Shown: positions 1-6,492 of the stretch, one piece after another
How the letters are laid out: every line of letters begins with the position of its first letter
Position numbering within the stretch: position 1 is the first letter of the stretch
Assembly: GCA_023422695.1 (NCBI GenBank)
Contig: JAFAGN010000183.1
Coordinates: 1-20,530, forward strand
Origin: Pseudomonadota bacterium
GTDB lineage: Bacteria; Pseudomonadota; Alphaproteobacteria; Sphingomonadales; Sphingomonadaceae
Length of the DNA: 20,530 nucleotides
Direction: 5' to 3'
Position numbers and translations under genes: made by a program
The notes under the pieces: generated by a model
Database searches by the model: none
The model's input: the letters and a program-made list of their open reading frames with translations, nothing else
What the model was told of the DNA's origin: nothing

Positions 1-18
1 GCCATGATAGGGTGAGAC

Positions 19-40
19 CCCGGCCTTCGCCGGGATGACG
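19..40. repeat. REP-like short palindromic intergenic repeat, copy 1
   Basis: A perfect 6-bp stem (CCCGGC at 19-24, GCCGGG at 29-34, loop CTTC) is followed by ATGACG. The last 13 bases (28-40) recur exactly, in opposite orientation, at 10053-10065. A degenerate copy lies at 126-146, matching 16 of 21 positions. I recall similar CCGGC-TTCG-CCGGGATGACG elements scattered between genes in sphingomonads, so this is probably a dispersed REP-type element. No genome-wide count was possible. Confidence 0.5.
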
Positions 41-90
41 AATAAGGGAATGGCAACTTCCCACCCCAAACCGGCCATTACCCAGACGCG

Positions 91-118
91 AAAAAGGGCG
101 GCGCGAATGGCCGCCCTT
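91..118 (-). terminator. Rho-independent terminator of rpmG
   Basis: On the minus strand a perfect 9-bp stem (AAGGGCGGC / GCCGCCCTT, 7-base loop) ends in a run of five T that begins inside the stem. It lies about 70 bases past the rpmG stop on the same strand. The stem is close in sequence to the rplT terminator at 9946-9975. Confidence 0.8.
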
Positions 119-125
119 CTGGATT

Positions 126-146
126 CCGGCTTCCACCGGGATAGCG
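126..146. repeat. Degenerate REP-like repeat, copy 2
   Basis: This matches the repeat at 20-40 at 16 of 21 positions, keeping the CCGGC and CCGGGAT blocks while the inner loop and one stem side have decayed. It lies between the rpmG stop and the rpmG terminator, so it should be in the 3' untranslated region of the rpmG message. Confidence 0.35.
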
Positions 147-187
147 CATATCCGCCACCGCGCGCCTTCAGAGCGCGGGAGGATGCG

Positions 188-355
188 TCACTTGATCTTC
201 GATTCCTTGAACTCGACATGCTTGCGCACGCGCGGGTCATATTTGCGCACCGACATCTTCTCGGTCATCGTGCGCGGGTTCTTTTTCGTCACATAGAAGA
301 AGCCCGTGTCGGCGGTGCTCACCAGCTTGATCTTGACGGTCGTCGGCTTGGCCAT
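188..355 (-). CDS. rpmG: 50S ribosomal protein L33
   Basis: This 55-residue basic protein begins MAKPTTVKIKLVSTADTGFF and ends FKESKIK. That is the compact L33 fold found in proteobacteria, with the conserved segment YVTKKNPRTMTEKMSVRKYDP. L33 sits in the large ribosomal subunit near the E site. The Cys pairs of the zinc-binding L33 type are absent, so this is the C-minus, zinc-independent form. The ATG at 355 has a good Shine-Dalgarno (GAGGAA, 7 bases upstream). The gene is monocistronic by appearance: a terminator for tonB lies upstream and its own terminator lies downstream at 91-118. It is too short for many gene finders but the family match is unmistakable. Confidence 0.97.
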   Translation of the reverse strand: MAKPTTVKIKLVSTADTGFFYVTKKNPRTMTEKMSVRKYDPRVRKHVEFKESKIK

Positions 356-513
356 GGCCCTGTTCCTCGAAATATCTGCACATCCGCCGGTGGTCCGAAG
401 GATGCCGCGGGACTAGGGCCCCGACGTTGATGTGAAAAAACTCAGGGGCCGCGCACGAGACGCTGCCCCCAATATCCGGGCGCCTCTGACCGGATTCGGC
501 GCTTCTGTCAAGC

Positions 514-550
514 AAAAGAGCGGGCGGACGGCGCAGAGCCGCCCGCCCGC
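514..550 (-). terminator. Rho-independent terminator of tonB
   Basis: On the minus strand a 13-bp stem with one mismatch (520-532 with 538-550, loop of 5) is followed by TCTTTT. It starts about 20 bases after the tonB stop. Immediately past the T-run, on the same strand, lies TTGACA (506-511). This could be the -35 element of an rpmG promoter, although I see no convincing -10 at 17 bases. Confidence 0.75.
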
Positions 551-569
551 GAGGGGGATTTTGCAAGGC

Positions 570-1307
570 CTAGGCGGACTTGATCTCAAAACGCACCGTC
601 ATTGTCTTCCAGCTTTCTTCGGCCACGCCGCCGCGCGTCGCGGGGGTAAAGCGCCATTTGGCGAGCGCCCGCCGCTTCGTTTCGGCAAAAAATCCCGGAC
701 TGTCGGTGCTGACCAGTTCGACCGCCTTTACCCGCCCGTCGGTGCCGATCAGAACGCGGACCTTGGCGACGCCTTCGATTTCACGCCGCTGTTCGCTCGC
801 CGGATAGTCGGGCTGAAACGCCCCGGCGTAGCGCGGGTCGAGTTCGGCAAAGACCAGCTTGGGAAGCGGCGGCGGATCGGCGGGCCGCGCCGGGGCGCCG
901 GGATCGATCGGGCCAGCATCGATGACCACCGGCCCTTGCTCGACCCGATTGTCGGTCGCCGGATTGGGGTCGATGGTCGATTTCACCGTGTCGGTCGCCG
1001 ATGCGGTCTTCTCGGTCGGTTGGGCTTCATCGGTCGGGTGCGGCGGCGGCGGATCGAGCGGTTTGGGCAAGTCGATCAACGTGCCTTGCATCGGCGCGCT
1101 CTTCGGCGGCGTCACCATGATCATCGGCGACAGCGCCACCGCGACGACCAGCGCTGCGGGCAAGCCGACGGCAAACAGCGCCGCGACCGGGTGGCGCTCA
1201 TGGTCGCTGCCATAGCTGCTGCGGGGTAAGGCGGTCGCCGCGCCCGCTGGCGCGGTCGTTGCCTCGGGCGTCGTCATGATAGCCGAAATCAGAGGTATCA
1301 GGGTCAT
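570..1307 (-). CDS. TonB family energy transducer protein
   Basis: This 245-residue inner-membrane protein would transmit proton-motive force to outer-membrane TonB-dependent receptors. It has a short cytoplasmic N terminus, one membrane helix at about residues 41-63, a Pro/Asp-rich periplasmic linker at about 66-150 (with a PPPP run near 86), and a C-terminal TonB domain at about 160-245. That domain shows YPASEQRREIEGVAKVRVLI, then TDGRV and a terminal WRFTPA segment, typical of the TonB_C fold. The ATG at 1307 follows AAGGAG at good spacing, and the in-frame ATG at 1277 has none, so the longer form is preferred. ExbB and ExbD are not adjacent, so it is an orphan transducer whose partner receptor is unknown. 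Expression probably depends on the palindrome-rich site at 1366-1422, and a terminator follows. Confidence 0.9.
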   Translation of the reverse strand: MTLIPLISAIMTTPEATTAPAGAATALPRSSYGSDHERHPVAALFAVGLPAALVVAVALSPMIMVTPPKSAPMQGTLIDLPKPLDPPPPHPTDEAQPTEKTASATDTVKSTIDPNPATDNRVEQGPVVIDAGPIDPGAPARPADPPPLPKLVFAELDPRYAGAFQPDYPASEQRREIEGVAKVRVLIGTDGRVKAVELVSTDSPGFFAETKRRALAKWRFTPATRGGVAEESWKTMTVRFEIKSA

Positions 1308-1365
1308 GGCATCTCTCCTTGCCTGTCAGACCCGGCCCTGCCGTGTTTTGACCACCGCTATCGGC

Positions 1366-1422
1366 CAAGTCAGATTTCAGTGATAGTATATCATCACTTT
1401 ACTTGTCAAGTGATCAAGTCAG
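1366..1422 (-). promoter_or_regulatory. AT-rich operator/promoter in front of the tonB-type gene
   Basis: In an otherwise GC-rich window this stretch stands out. It holds an imperfect palindrome (1381-1396, TGAT..TATA..ATCA), a perfect 7-bp inverted repeat ATCACTT-N8-AAGTGAT (1393-1414), and an inner ACTTG-T-CAAGT (1401-1411). The CAAGT/ACTTG half-site occurs four times (1366, 1401, 1407, 1415). On the minus strand TTGACA (1404-1409) may be a -35; the -10 candidates TACTAT and TATACT lie at short spacing (15 and 13). It sits 60-115 bases ahead of the tonB ATG and just past the gltX stop. The binding factor is unknown. A repressor such as a MarR, TetR or PadR type would fit, but none is encoded beside it. 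Confidence 0.6.
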
Positions 1423-1451
1423 CAAAGCTGGCCGCAATATCGGAAGCATGT

Positions 1452-2762
1452 CTAGCTGGCAGCCAGTCGCGCGACCGCTTGATCCTTGGCGATCAGCGGC
1501 AGCAGCTCGGCCATATCCGGCCCATGGTCGCGGCCCGTGAGCGCGCGGCGCAGCGGCAGGAACAGCGCCCGGCCCTTGACCCCGGTCGCGTCCTTCACTG
1601 CGGCGGTCAGCGCGTGCCAAGGGTCGGCGCCCCAGTCGATCGCGGGCGCCGCGGCAGCGGCGGCGGCCAGCACGGGCCGATCCGCATCCTCGGTGGCGGG
1701 CGGCGCGAACGGTCCGTCGAAAACCGGCACCCACTCGGATGATTCGGCTACCGTCGTCAGATTCGGGCGGATGGCGTGCCAGCGCGCCGCGGTGATCGTG
1801 GCCGGCAAGCGATCGGCGACCGCTTCATATGCGGTGTGGTGCAGGATTTTCTGGTTGAGCAGCGCCAGTTCGGCCTCGTCGAAGCGCGCCGGGGCGCGGC
1901 CGAAGCGCGCGAAGTCGATATGGTCGATCAGCGGCGCCAGGCTGGTCACCGGCTCGACCGGGTCGCTGGTGCCCAGCCGCGCGAGCAAGGCAGCCAACGC
2001 GATCGGCTCAATCCCTTCGTCGCGCAGGCTGGCCATGCCCAGCGACCCAAGCCGCTTCGACAATTTGCCCTCGGTCCCGACGAGCAACGCCTCATGCGCA
2101 AAGCGCGGCGGCTCAGCGCCGAGCGCATCGAACATCTGGATCTGCGCCGCGGTATTCGACACATGATCCTCGCCGCGCACGACATGGGTGATCCCCATCG
2201 CGATGTCGTCGATCACGCTGGGCAGCAGATAGAGCCAGCTACCGTCGGCGCGGCGCACCACCGGGTCGGACATGGTTTTGGGTTCAAAATGCTGATCGCC
2301 GCGGATCAGGTCGGTCCATTCGATCGGCGCGTCATGGTCGAGGCGGAAACGCCAGTGCGGCGCGACGCCGTCGGGAATCGGCGCGTCGGCAGACTTGCGC
2401 TCATAAACCGGCGGCAAGCCACGCGAGAGCAGGATTTTGCGGCGGATATCGAGTTCTTCGGGCGTTTCATAACAGGCATAGACCCGCCCGGCCGCCTTGA
2501 GCTTGTCGAATTCGGCTTCATACAGCGCGAAGCGCGCCGACTGGCGCTCCTCGCCATCGATGTGGAGGCCAAGCCACGCGAGGTCGGCGCGAATCGCGTC
2601 GACATATTCCTCTTTCGAACGCTCTCCGTCGGTGTCGTCGATGCGCAGCAGAAAGCGCCCGCCATGTTTGCGCGCCCACAGCCAGTTATGGAGCGCGGTG
2701 CGGACATTGCCGACATGCAGGGTGCCGGTCGGCGAGGGGGCGAAGCGGGTCACGACGGTCAT
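1452..2762 (-). CDS. gltX: Glutamyl-tRNA synthetase (short, GluRS2-like form)
   Basis: This class I aminoacyl-tRNA synthetase of 436 residues would charge tRNA with glutamate in the cytoplasm. The N terminus has RFAPSPTGTLHVGN, with the HIGH-type ATP motif HVGN at 16-19. LLRIDDTD lies at about 38-45, a GEDH segment at 197-200, and the KMSKS-type loop KLSKR at 233-237. The C-terminal part is a shorter anticodon-binding region with an Ala-rich stretch. At 436 residues, with HVGN rather than HIGG and KLSKR, it resembles the second GluRS that many alphaproteobacteria carry beside a longer canonical enzyme. Whether a second copy exists cannot be seen here. The ATG at 2762 has no strong Shine-Dalgarno close by. 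The DoxX gene lies 52 bases upstream on the same strand, so co-transcription is likely. Confidence 0.95.
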   Translation of the reverse strand: MTVVTRFAPSPTGTLHVGNVRTALHNWLWARKHGGRFLLRIDDTDGERSKEEYVDAIRADLAWLGLHIDGEERQSARFALYEAEFDKLKAAGRVYACYETPEELDIRRKILLSRGLPPVYERKSADAPIPDGVAPHWRFRLDHDAPIEWTDLIRGDQHFEPKTMSDPVVRRADGSWLYLLPSVIDDIAMGITHVVRGEDHVSNTAAQIQMFDALGAEPPRFAHEALLVGTEGKLSKRLGSLGMASLRDEGIEPIALAALLARLGTSDPVEPVTSLAPLIDHIDFARFGRAPARFDEAELALLNQKILHHTAYEAVADRLPATITAARWHAIRPNLTTVAESSEWVPVFDGPFAPPATEDADRPVLAAAAAAAPAIDWGADPWHALTAAVKDATGVKGRALFLPLRRALTGRDHGPDMAELLPLIAKDQAVARLAAS

Positions 2763-2814
2763 GCCGCGCGCCTATAACCGCTTCCCCCGCCGGGCGCGAC
2801 CCCATCGTGCCGCG

Positions 2815-3234
2815 TCAGGCGGCGCGGCGGCGATCGGGCCAATAGGCCCAGGCGATCGTGAGCAACGAGACGATCAGGATGACGCTATATTCCATCCCGT
2901 TGCGTCCCGCACCGACGACGAACCAGCCGAACGGCAGATGCACGAGCACCATGCCGAGCGTGAGGATCGCGGCGTGACCGAGCGCGGCCAGGCTGGTCCA
3001 GCGGCGCGCCAGCAGGAGGAGCGGGCCGACCAGCTCGGACAGGGTCACCGCCAGCGCCCAGGCAAACCCCATCGGAAAGCCCTGACTTTCCAGCCAGACG
3101 CCAAACGGCGCCACGCCGCCCGCGATCAAGCGGAAAGCGCCATGAATCAGAATCAGTAACGCGACCGTAATCCGCAACACGTCGAGCGCCCGCTCGGCCT
3201 TTTGCGGTGACGCCTTTTCCCCCAGCAACCCCAT
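2815..3234 (-). CDS. DoxX family membrane protein
   Basis: This 139-residue, very hydrophobic protein has four predicted membrane helices at about 20-40, 53-77, 83-101 and 112-131. The C-terminal helix begins GRNGMEYSVILIV, which matches the conserved G-x-E-Y block of DoxX-type proteins. The cytoplasmic N terminus is charged and the C terminus ends WPDRRRAA. DoxX relatives are small integral membrane proteins linked in some species to quinone or thiosulfate oxidation and to redox stress; the substrate of this one is unknown. The ATG at 3234 is preceded by GGGAG at 6 bases. It lies between nadE (86 bases upstream) and gltX (52 bases downstream), all on one strand. Confidence 0.85.
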   Translation of the reverse strand: MGLLGEKASPQKAERALDVLRITVALLILIHGAFRLIAGGVAPFGVWLESQGFPMGFAWALAVTLSELVGPLLLLARRWTSLAALGHAAILTLGMVLVHLPFGWFVVGAGRNGMEYSVILIVSLLTIAWAYWPDRRRAA

Positions 3235-3267
3235 TTCCTGCTCCCCGGTTTTGTTTGGCTGGAGACG

Positions 3268-3296
3268 ATCCTAGCGCCACCGCGCACGGCGACGAA
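3268..3296 (-). promoter_or_regulatory. Possible promoter of the DoxX-gltX unit
   Basis: On the minus strand, TAGGAT (3268-3273) has the outer bases of a -10 box. A poor -35 candidate, TTCGTC (3291-3296), lies 17 bases upstream. The predicted start would leave a leader of about 27 bases to the DoxX ATG. This is only a pattern match; transcription from nadE is an equally good explanation. Confidence 0.25.
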
Positions 3297-3320
3297 GCCA
3301 TGCCGGCGTACCGGTGCCTG

Positions 3321-5003
3321 CTATGCGGTCCGAAACCCGTGGGTGATCGGATAACGCCGGTCGCGGCCGAAATTGCGCGTCGACAGCTTGACCCCCGGCG
3401 GCGCCTGCCGCCGCTTATATTCGGCCAGCATCAGCAAACGCTCGATCCGCGCCACCGCGTCGCGGTCAAAGCCATGCCGCGCCACCACATCATCGACGCT
3501 CGCTTCCTCCTCGACCAGCATGTGCAGCATCCGGTCGAGATCCGCGTAAGGAGGAAGGCTGTCCTCATCCTTTTGGTCGGGGCGCAATTCGGCGCTTGGC
3601 GGCTTGGTGATGATGGTGTCCGGCATGACCCGCGCCACCGGGTTGCGCGACAGCCGCGGCACATTTTCGTTGCGCCATTTCGCGACCGCGAACACCGTCA
3701 TCTTGTACGCGTCCTTCAGCGGATTATAGCCGCCCGCCATGTCGCCATAGATCGTCGCATAGCCGACGCTCATCTCGCTCTTGTTGCCCGTGGTCAGCAG
3801 CATCGGGCCGAATTTGTTCGACAGCGCCATCAGCGTAACGCCGCGGATGCGCGATTGGACGTTTTCCTCGGTGATATCGACTTCGCGGTCGGCAAAGCTG
3901 CCCGCCAGCATCGTGTCGAACGCCTCGACCGCCGGAACGATCGAAATGGTATCGAGCTTGCAACCGATCATTTCGGCGCAGCCCGCGGCATCGTCGAGGC
4001 TCGACTGGCTGGTGAAGCGGCTCGGCAGCATCACGCACCAGACCTTGTCCGGTCCCAGCGCGTCGGCGGCGATCGCGGCGCAGAGCGCCGAATCGATACC
4101 GCCCGAGAGGCCCAGCACGACACCGGGAAAACGGTTGCGCGTCACATAGTCGCGCAAGGACACGATCATCGCGCTGTAGATGTCGGCGGGATGTGCCTCC
4201 CATTCGGCGATCGCCCCCGTTTCGCAGACCCAGCCGGTCGCGCTCTTGGCCCAGCGCGTCACCCGCTCCTCGGCCTCCCAATCGGTCAGGCGGTGCGCGG
4301 TGGCGCCGTCGGCATTGAGCACGAACGAGCAGCCGTCGAACACCAGTTCGTCCTGCCCGCCGATGCGATTGAGGAAAATCAGCGGCAGCCCGGTTTCGGC
4401 GACGCGGCCCGCAAACACCTGGCTCAGGCGGCGTTCGTCCTTGTCGATTTCATAAGGGCTGCCGTTGACCGAGATCAGCAGCTCGGCGCCCTGATCGGCC
4501 AGATGCCGCGAAACCTTGGGCAACCAGCCATCCTCGCAGATCGGCAAGCCCAGCTTGATCCCGCGCCATTCGACGATGTCGGGCAGCGGCCCGGGGGCGA
4601 ACACGCGCTTCTCGTCGAAGGTGCCGTAATTGGGCAGTTCATGTTTGCGCCGCGTGGCGACGACCTCGCCCCCATCGAGCAGCGCGATGATGTTATACAG
4701 CGCGTCATCGCCATCCGCATTTTTGGCGCGCTCGACCGACCCGACGAGCATTGCGGGACCGCCGTCGGCGGTTTCGGCGGCCAGTTCGGCGAGCAGCGTC
4801 GCGGCCCGCTCGGCCAGCGCCGGTTTCAGCACCAGATCCTCGGGCGGATAACCGATCAGCTGCAATTCGGGATAGAGAATGAGGTCGGCTTCCCGGTGCT
4901 TCGCCCGCACCGCGCGCATCGCGTCGGCGTTGGCGGCAAGATCGCCGACCGCCTGCGTCATCTGGGCCAGCACGATGGTGAGCGTTGGGGCGGCGTCGGT
5001 CAT
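3321..5003 (-). CDS. nadE: Glutamine-dependent NAD+ synthetase
   Basis: This 560-residue two-domain enzyme performs the last step of NAD+ synthesis, amidating deamido-NAD+ with ATP and glutamine. The N-terminal nitrilase-type glutaminase domain (about 7-260) shows its Glu-Lys-Cys triad: E46 in YPELQL, K120 in KHELPNYGTFDEKR and C156 in GLPICEDGW. The C-terminal synthetase domain (about 275-560) has the ATP pyrophosphatase loop LGLSGGIDSAL at 297-307. It also has TGNKSEMSVGYATIYGDMAG and a C terminus with YKRRQAPPG. An upstream in-frame ATG at 5039 would add 12 residues unlike the family. The start at 5003 gives MTDAAPTLTIVLAQ, where the nitrilase domain normally begins, and is preferred. The DUF2306 gene ends 39 bases upstream on the same strand. 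Confidence 0.96.
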   Translation of the reverse strand: MTDAAPTLTIVLAQMTQAVGDLAANADAMRAVRAKHREADLILYPELQLIGYPPEDLVLKPALAERAATLLAELAAETADGGPAMLVGSVERAKNADGDDALYNIIALLDGGEVVATRRKHELPNYGTFDEKRVFAPGPLPDIVEWRGIKLGLPICEDGWLPKVSRHLADQGAELLISVNGSPYEIDKDERRLSQVFAGRVAETGLPLIFLNRIGGQDELVFDGCSFVLNADGATAHRLTDWEAEERVTRWAKSATGWVCETGAIAEWEAHPADIYSAMIVSLRDYVTRNRFPGVVLGLSGGIDSALCAAIAADALGPDKVWCVMLPSRFTSQSSLDDAAGCAEMIGCKLDTISIVPAVEAFDTMLAGSFADREVDITEENVQSRIRGVTLMALSNKFGPMLLTTGNKSEMSVGYATIYGDMAGGYNPLKDAYKMTVFAVAKWRNENVPRLSRNPVARVMPDTIITKPPSAELRPDQKDEDSLPPYADLDRMLHMLVEEEASVDDVVARHGFDRDAVARIERLLMLAEYKRRQAPPGVKLSTRNFGRDRRYPITHGFRTA

Positions 5004-5042
5004 GGCGCCGAGCCTTACCCCCGGTCGCCGCGATTGCAAACC

Positions 5043-5546
5043 TCAGCCGAACAGCAGATCGGGAAGGAAGCGGCCCGGCATCATCGCAAAGGCGCCTGCC
5101 ACGATCAGCCCGATATAGACCCCGCGCATCGCACGCTGGTGGGCCAAGATATTGCCGCGCCGCGCGTGCCAGATGCCCATCGGAATCGAATAGAGGGTGA
5201 TCACCGAAAAAATGTGGATCGGCCCGATGCCACCGGTCAGCCCGCGCAGCCAGAAGCTGGCGATCGCAGTCACCAGCATCAGCAGCGCCCACACGCGCCC
5301 CGCCGCCTTGTGCCCGCGTGTCCCCTTGGGCGCCCACAGCACAAAGGCGCCGAGCGGCACCGCCGGGATCACGGTGCCAAGATGGATCCAGAGCGCCCAA
5401 GCCGGAGTGCGATATTCGCCCTGCCCGCGCATCAGATAACCGATCGCCAGCACTGCGGCGGTGACGATTGCGGTCTGGGCGACGGCGCGTAGCAGAGCGG
5501 CGTGACGGTGGATCGGCGAAGCGGCGGCAATCTCGGTGGACATCAT
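5043..5546 (-). CDS. DUF2306-type integral membrane protein
   Basis: This 167-residue protein has four to five predicted membrane helices, at about 23-38, 46-66, 78-97, 103-120 and 138-158. The segments GPIHIFSVITLYSIPMGI, ARRGNILAHQRAMRGVYIG and the ending PGRFLPDLLFG match what I know of the DUF2306 family of predicted membrane proteins, whose function is not established. The repeated His and Arg at helix ends are family-typical; cofactor binding is only a guess. Two tandem ATG codons (5546 and 5543) follow AAGGAA, and either could be used. A longer open frame to 5741 lacks a ribosome site and would overlap the divergent regulator. It is divergent from the LytTR gene and lies 39 bases ahead of nadE. 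Confidence 0.75.
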   Translation of the reverse strand: MMSTEIAAASPIHRHAALLRAVAQTAIVTAAVLAIGYLMRGQGEYRTPAWALWIHLGTVIPAVPLGAFVLWAPKGTRGHKAAGRVWALLMLVTAIASFWLRGLTGGIGPIHIFSVITLYSIPMGIWHARRGNILAHQRAMRGVYIGLIVAGAFAMMPGRFLPDLLFG

Positions 5547-5563
5547 GGGGTTCCTTGCTGGTC

Positions 5564-5647
5564 GATGCGCCGGAGATGCCCAGCGGCGACTGGCGCGCAA
5601 CCGACCCTTCGCCGACCCGGCCGAAAACTTCGCGAATCCGGCGCATC
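5564..5647. promoter_or_regulatory. Widely spaced 11-bp inverted repeat between divergent genes
   Basis: GATGCGCCGGA (5564-5574) and its exact reverse complement TCCGGCGCATC (5637-5647) lie 73 bases apart, centre to centre. That is close to seven helical turns. They are inside the short gap between the DUF2306 gene and the LytTR gene. Placement and spacing would suit two sites for one regulator, perhaps the LytTR protein itself, but the sequence does not resemble the LytTR direct repeats I know. A chance GC-rich match is possible. Confidence 0.3.
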
Positions 5648-5688
5648 TGCCAATTGACGAAGCGCGAACGGGCAGCCAGACCGGCGCC

Positions 5689-6471
5689 ATGACGCGCAAA
5701 ATTGCGATCGAAAGCTTCCTGATGATCGTCGCGGGAATCATCCTCGCGCTGATCGGTCCGTTCGGCAGTTACGAACTGCCGCTGGTCCAGCGATTGATCC
5801 TGTGGCCGCTGATGGTCCTGTGCGGCTATCCGATCTTCGGCGGCCTCGGCGCGGTGGCACGCTGGCTCGCCGAGGCGGTGCGCATCCCCTATGCGGTGAC
5901 CGTCGCGCTCGGCCTGATCGTCGGGTCGATGCCGATGACCCTGCTCGTCATGCTGCTGTGGCGACGGGCTTCGATCGATCAGGCGCTGCAATCGCCCTTG
6001 CTCGGCGTGATCTATCTGCAGGTGCTAGTGATCGGGGTGATCATCCATACGGCGATGTATCTGCTGTTCCGCCCCGCCGCCGATCCCGAACCGCTGGCGT
6101 CACTGGCCCCTTCGCCGACGCCGCACCCCGTCACCGCGGCAACGGACGAAAGCACCGCCGCGACCACAAACCCGGTCTTGCCGCTCCCGCCCGGATTTGG
6201 GCCGGTGCGCGCGCTCAAGGGCGAGGATCATTATGTCCGCGTCATCGGCGACGGCCGCGAAGAACTGATCCTGATGCGGATGCGCGACGCCATTGAGCGA
6301 CTCGGTCATGCAGAAGGCCTTCGCGTCCATCGCAGCTGGTGGGTGACGCCCGCGGCGATCGCCGCGGTGCGCCGCGACGGGCGGAGTGCGGTCATTACGC
6401 TGGCGAGCGGGCAGGAGGTGCCGGTGTCGCGCGACATGATGCCGTCGCTCCGCGCAGCAGGATGGCTTTGA
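5689..6471 (+). CDS. Membrane-anchored LytTR-domain transcription regulator
   Basis: With this start the protein has 260 residues. Four membrane helices (about 8-24, 34-56, 68-90 and 104-127) are followed by a low-complexity Pro/Thr/Ala linker (130-168) and a C-terminal LytTR DNA-binding domain (about 168-257). That domain shows ALKGEDHYVRVIG, an acidic stretch with MRMRDAIERL, and HRSWWV, all classic for the family. There is no receiver domain, so it is not an ordinary response regulator; the membrane part probably senses a signal directly. The start is uncertain: the frame stays open to an ATG at 5536, which would add 51 residues and overlap the start of the divergent gene. The ATG at 5689 has no strong Shine-Dalgarno but begins MTRKIAIESFL right before helix 1. 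A secreted-protein gene follows after 21 bases. Confidence 0.85.
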   Translation: MTRKIAIESFLMIVAGIILALIGPFGSYELPLVQRLILWPLMVLCGYPIFGGLGAVARWLAEAVRIPYAVTVALGLIVGSMPMTLLVMLLWRRASIDQALQSPLLGVIYLQVLVIGVIIHTAMYLLFRPAADPEPLASLAPSPTPHPVTAATDESTAATTNPVLPLPPGFGPVRALKGEDHYVRVIGDGREELILMRMRDAIERLGHAEGLRVHRSWWVTPAAIAAVRRDGRSAVITLASGQEVPVSRDMMPSLRAAGWL

Positions 6472-6492
6472 CCGAAGAAGTGGGAGTTTGCC

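Noticed and set aside
1366..1422. 8-bp direct repeat CAAGTCAG (1366-1373 and 1415-1422) as a target-site duplication around a small insertion
   Set aside because: The 41 bases between have no terminal inverted repeats of a mobile element. The repeats are better explained as further copies of the CAAGT operator half-site.
1776..2777. Open frame on the plus strand opposite gltX (333 codons)
   Set aside because: Antisense shadow of a complete glutamyl-tRNA synthetase, with composition typical of reverse-frame translation.
3207..5492. Very long open frame on the plus strand opposite nadE and the DUF2306 gene (761 codons)
   Set aside because: It is antisense to two genes with clear family motifs. 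Its translation is rich in Arg, His, Asp and Gln with no domain, the usual mirror effect of GC-saturated codons.
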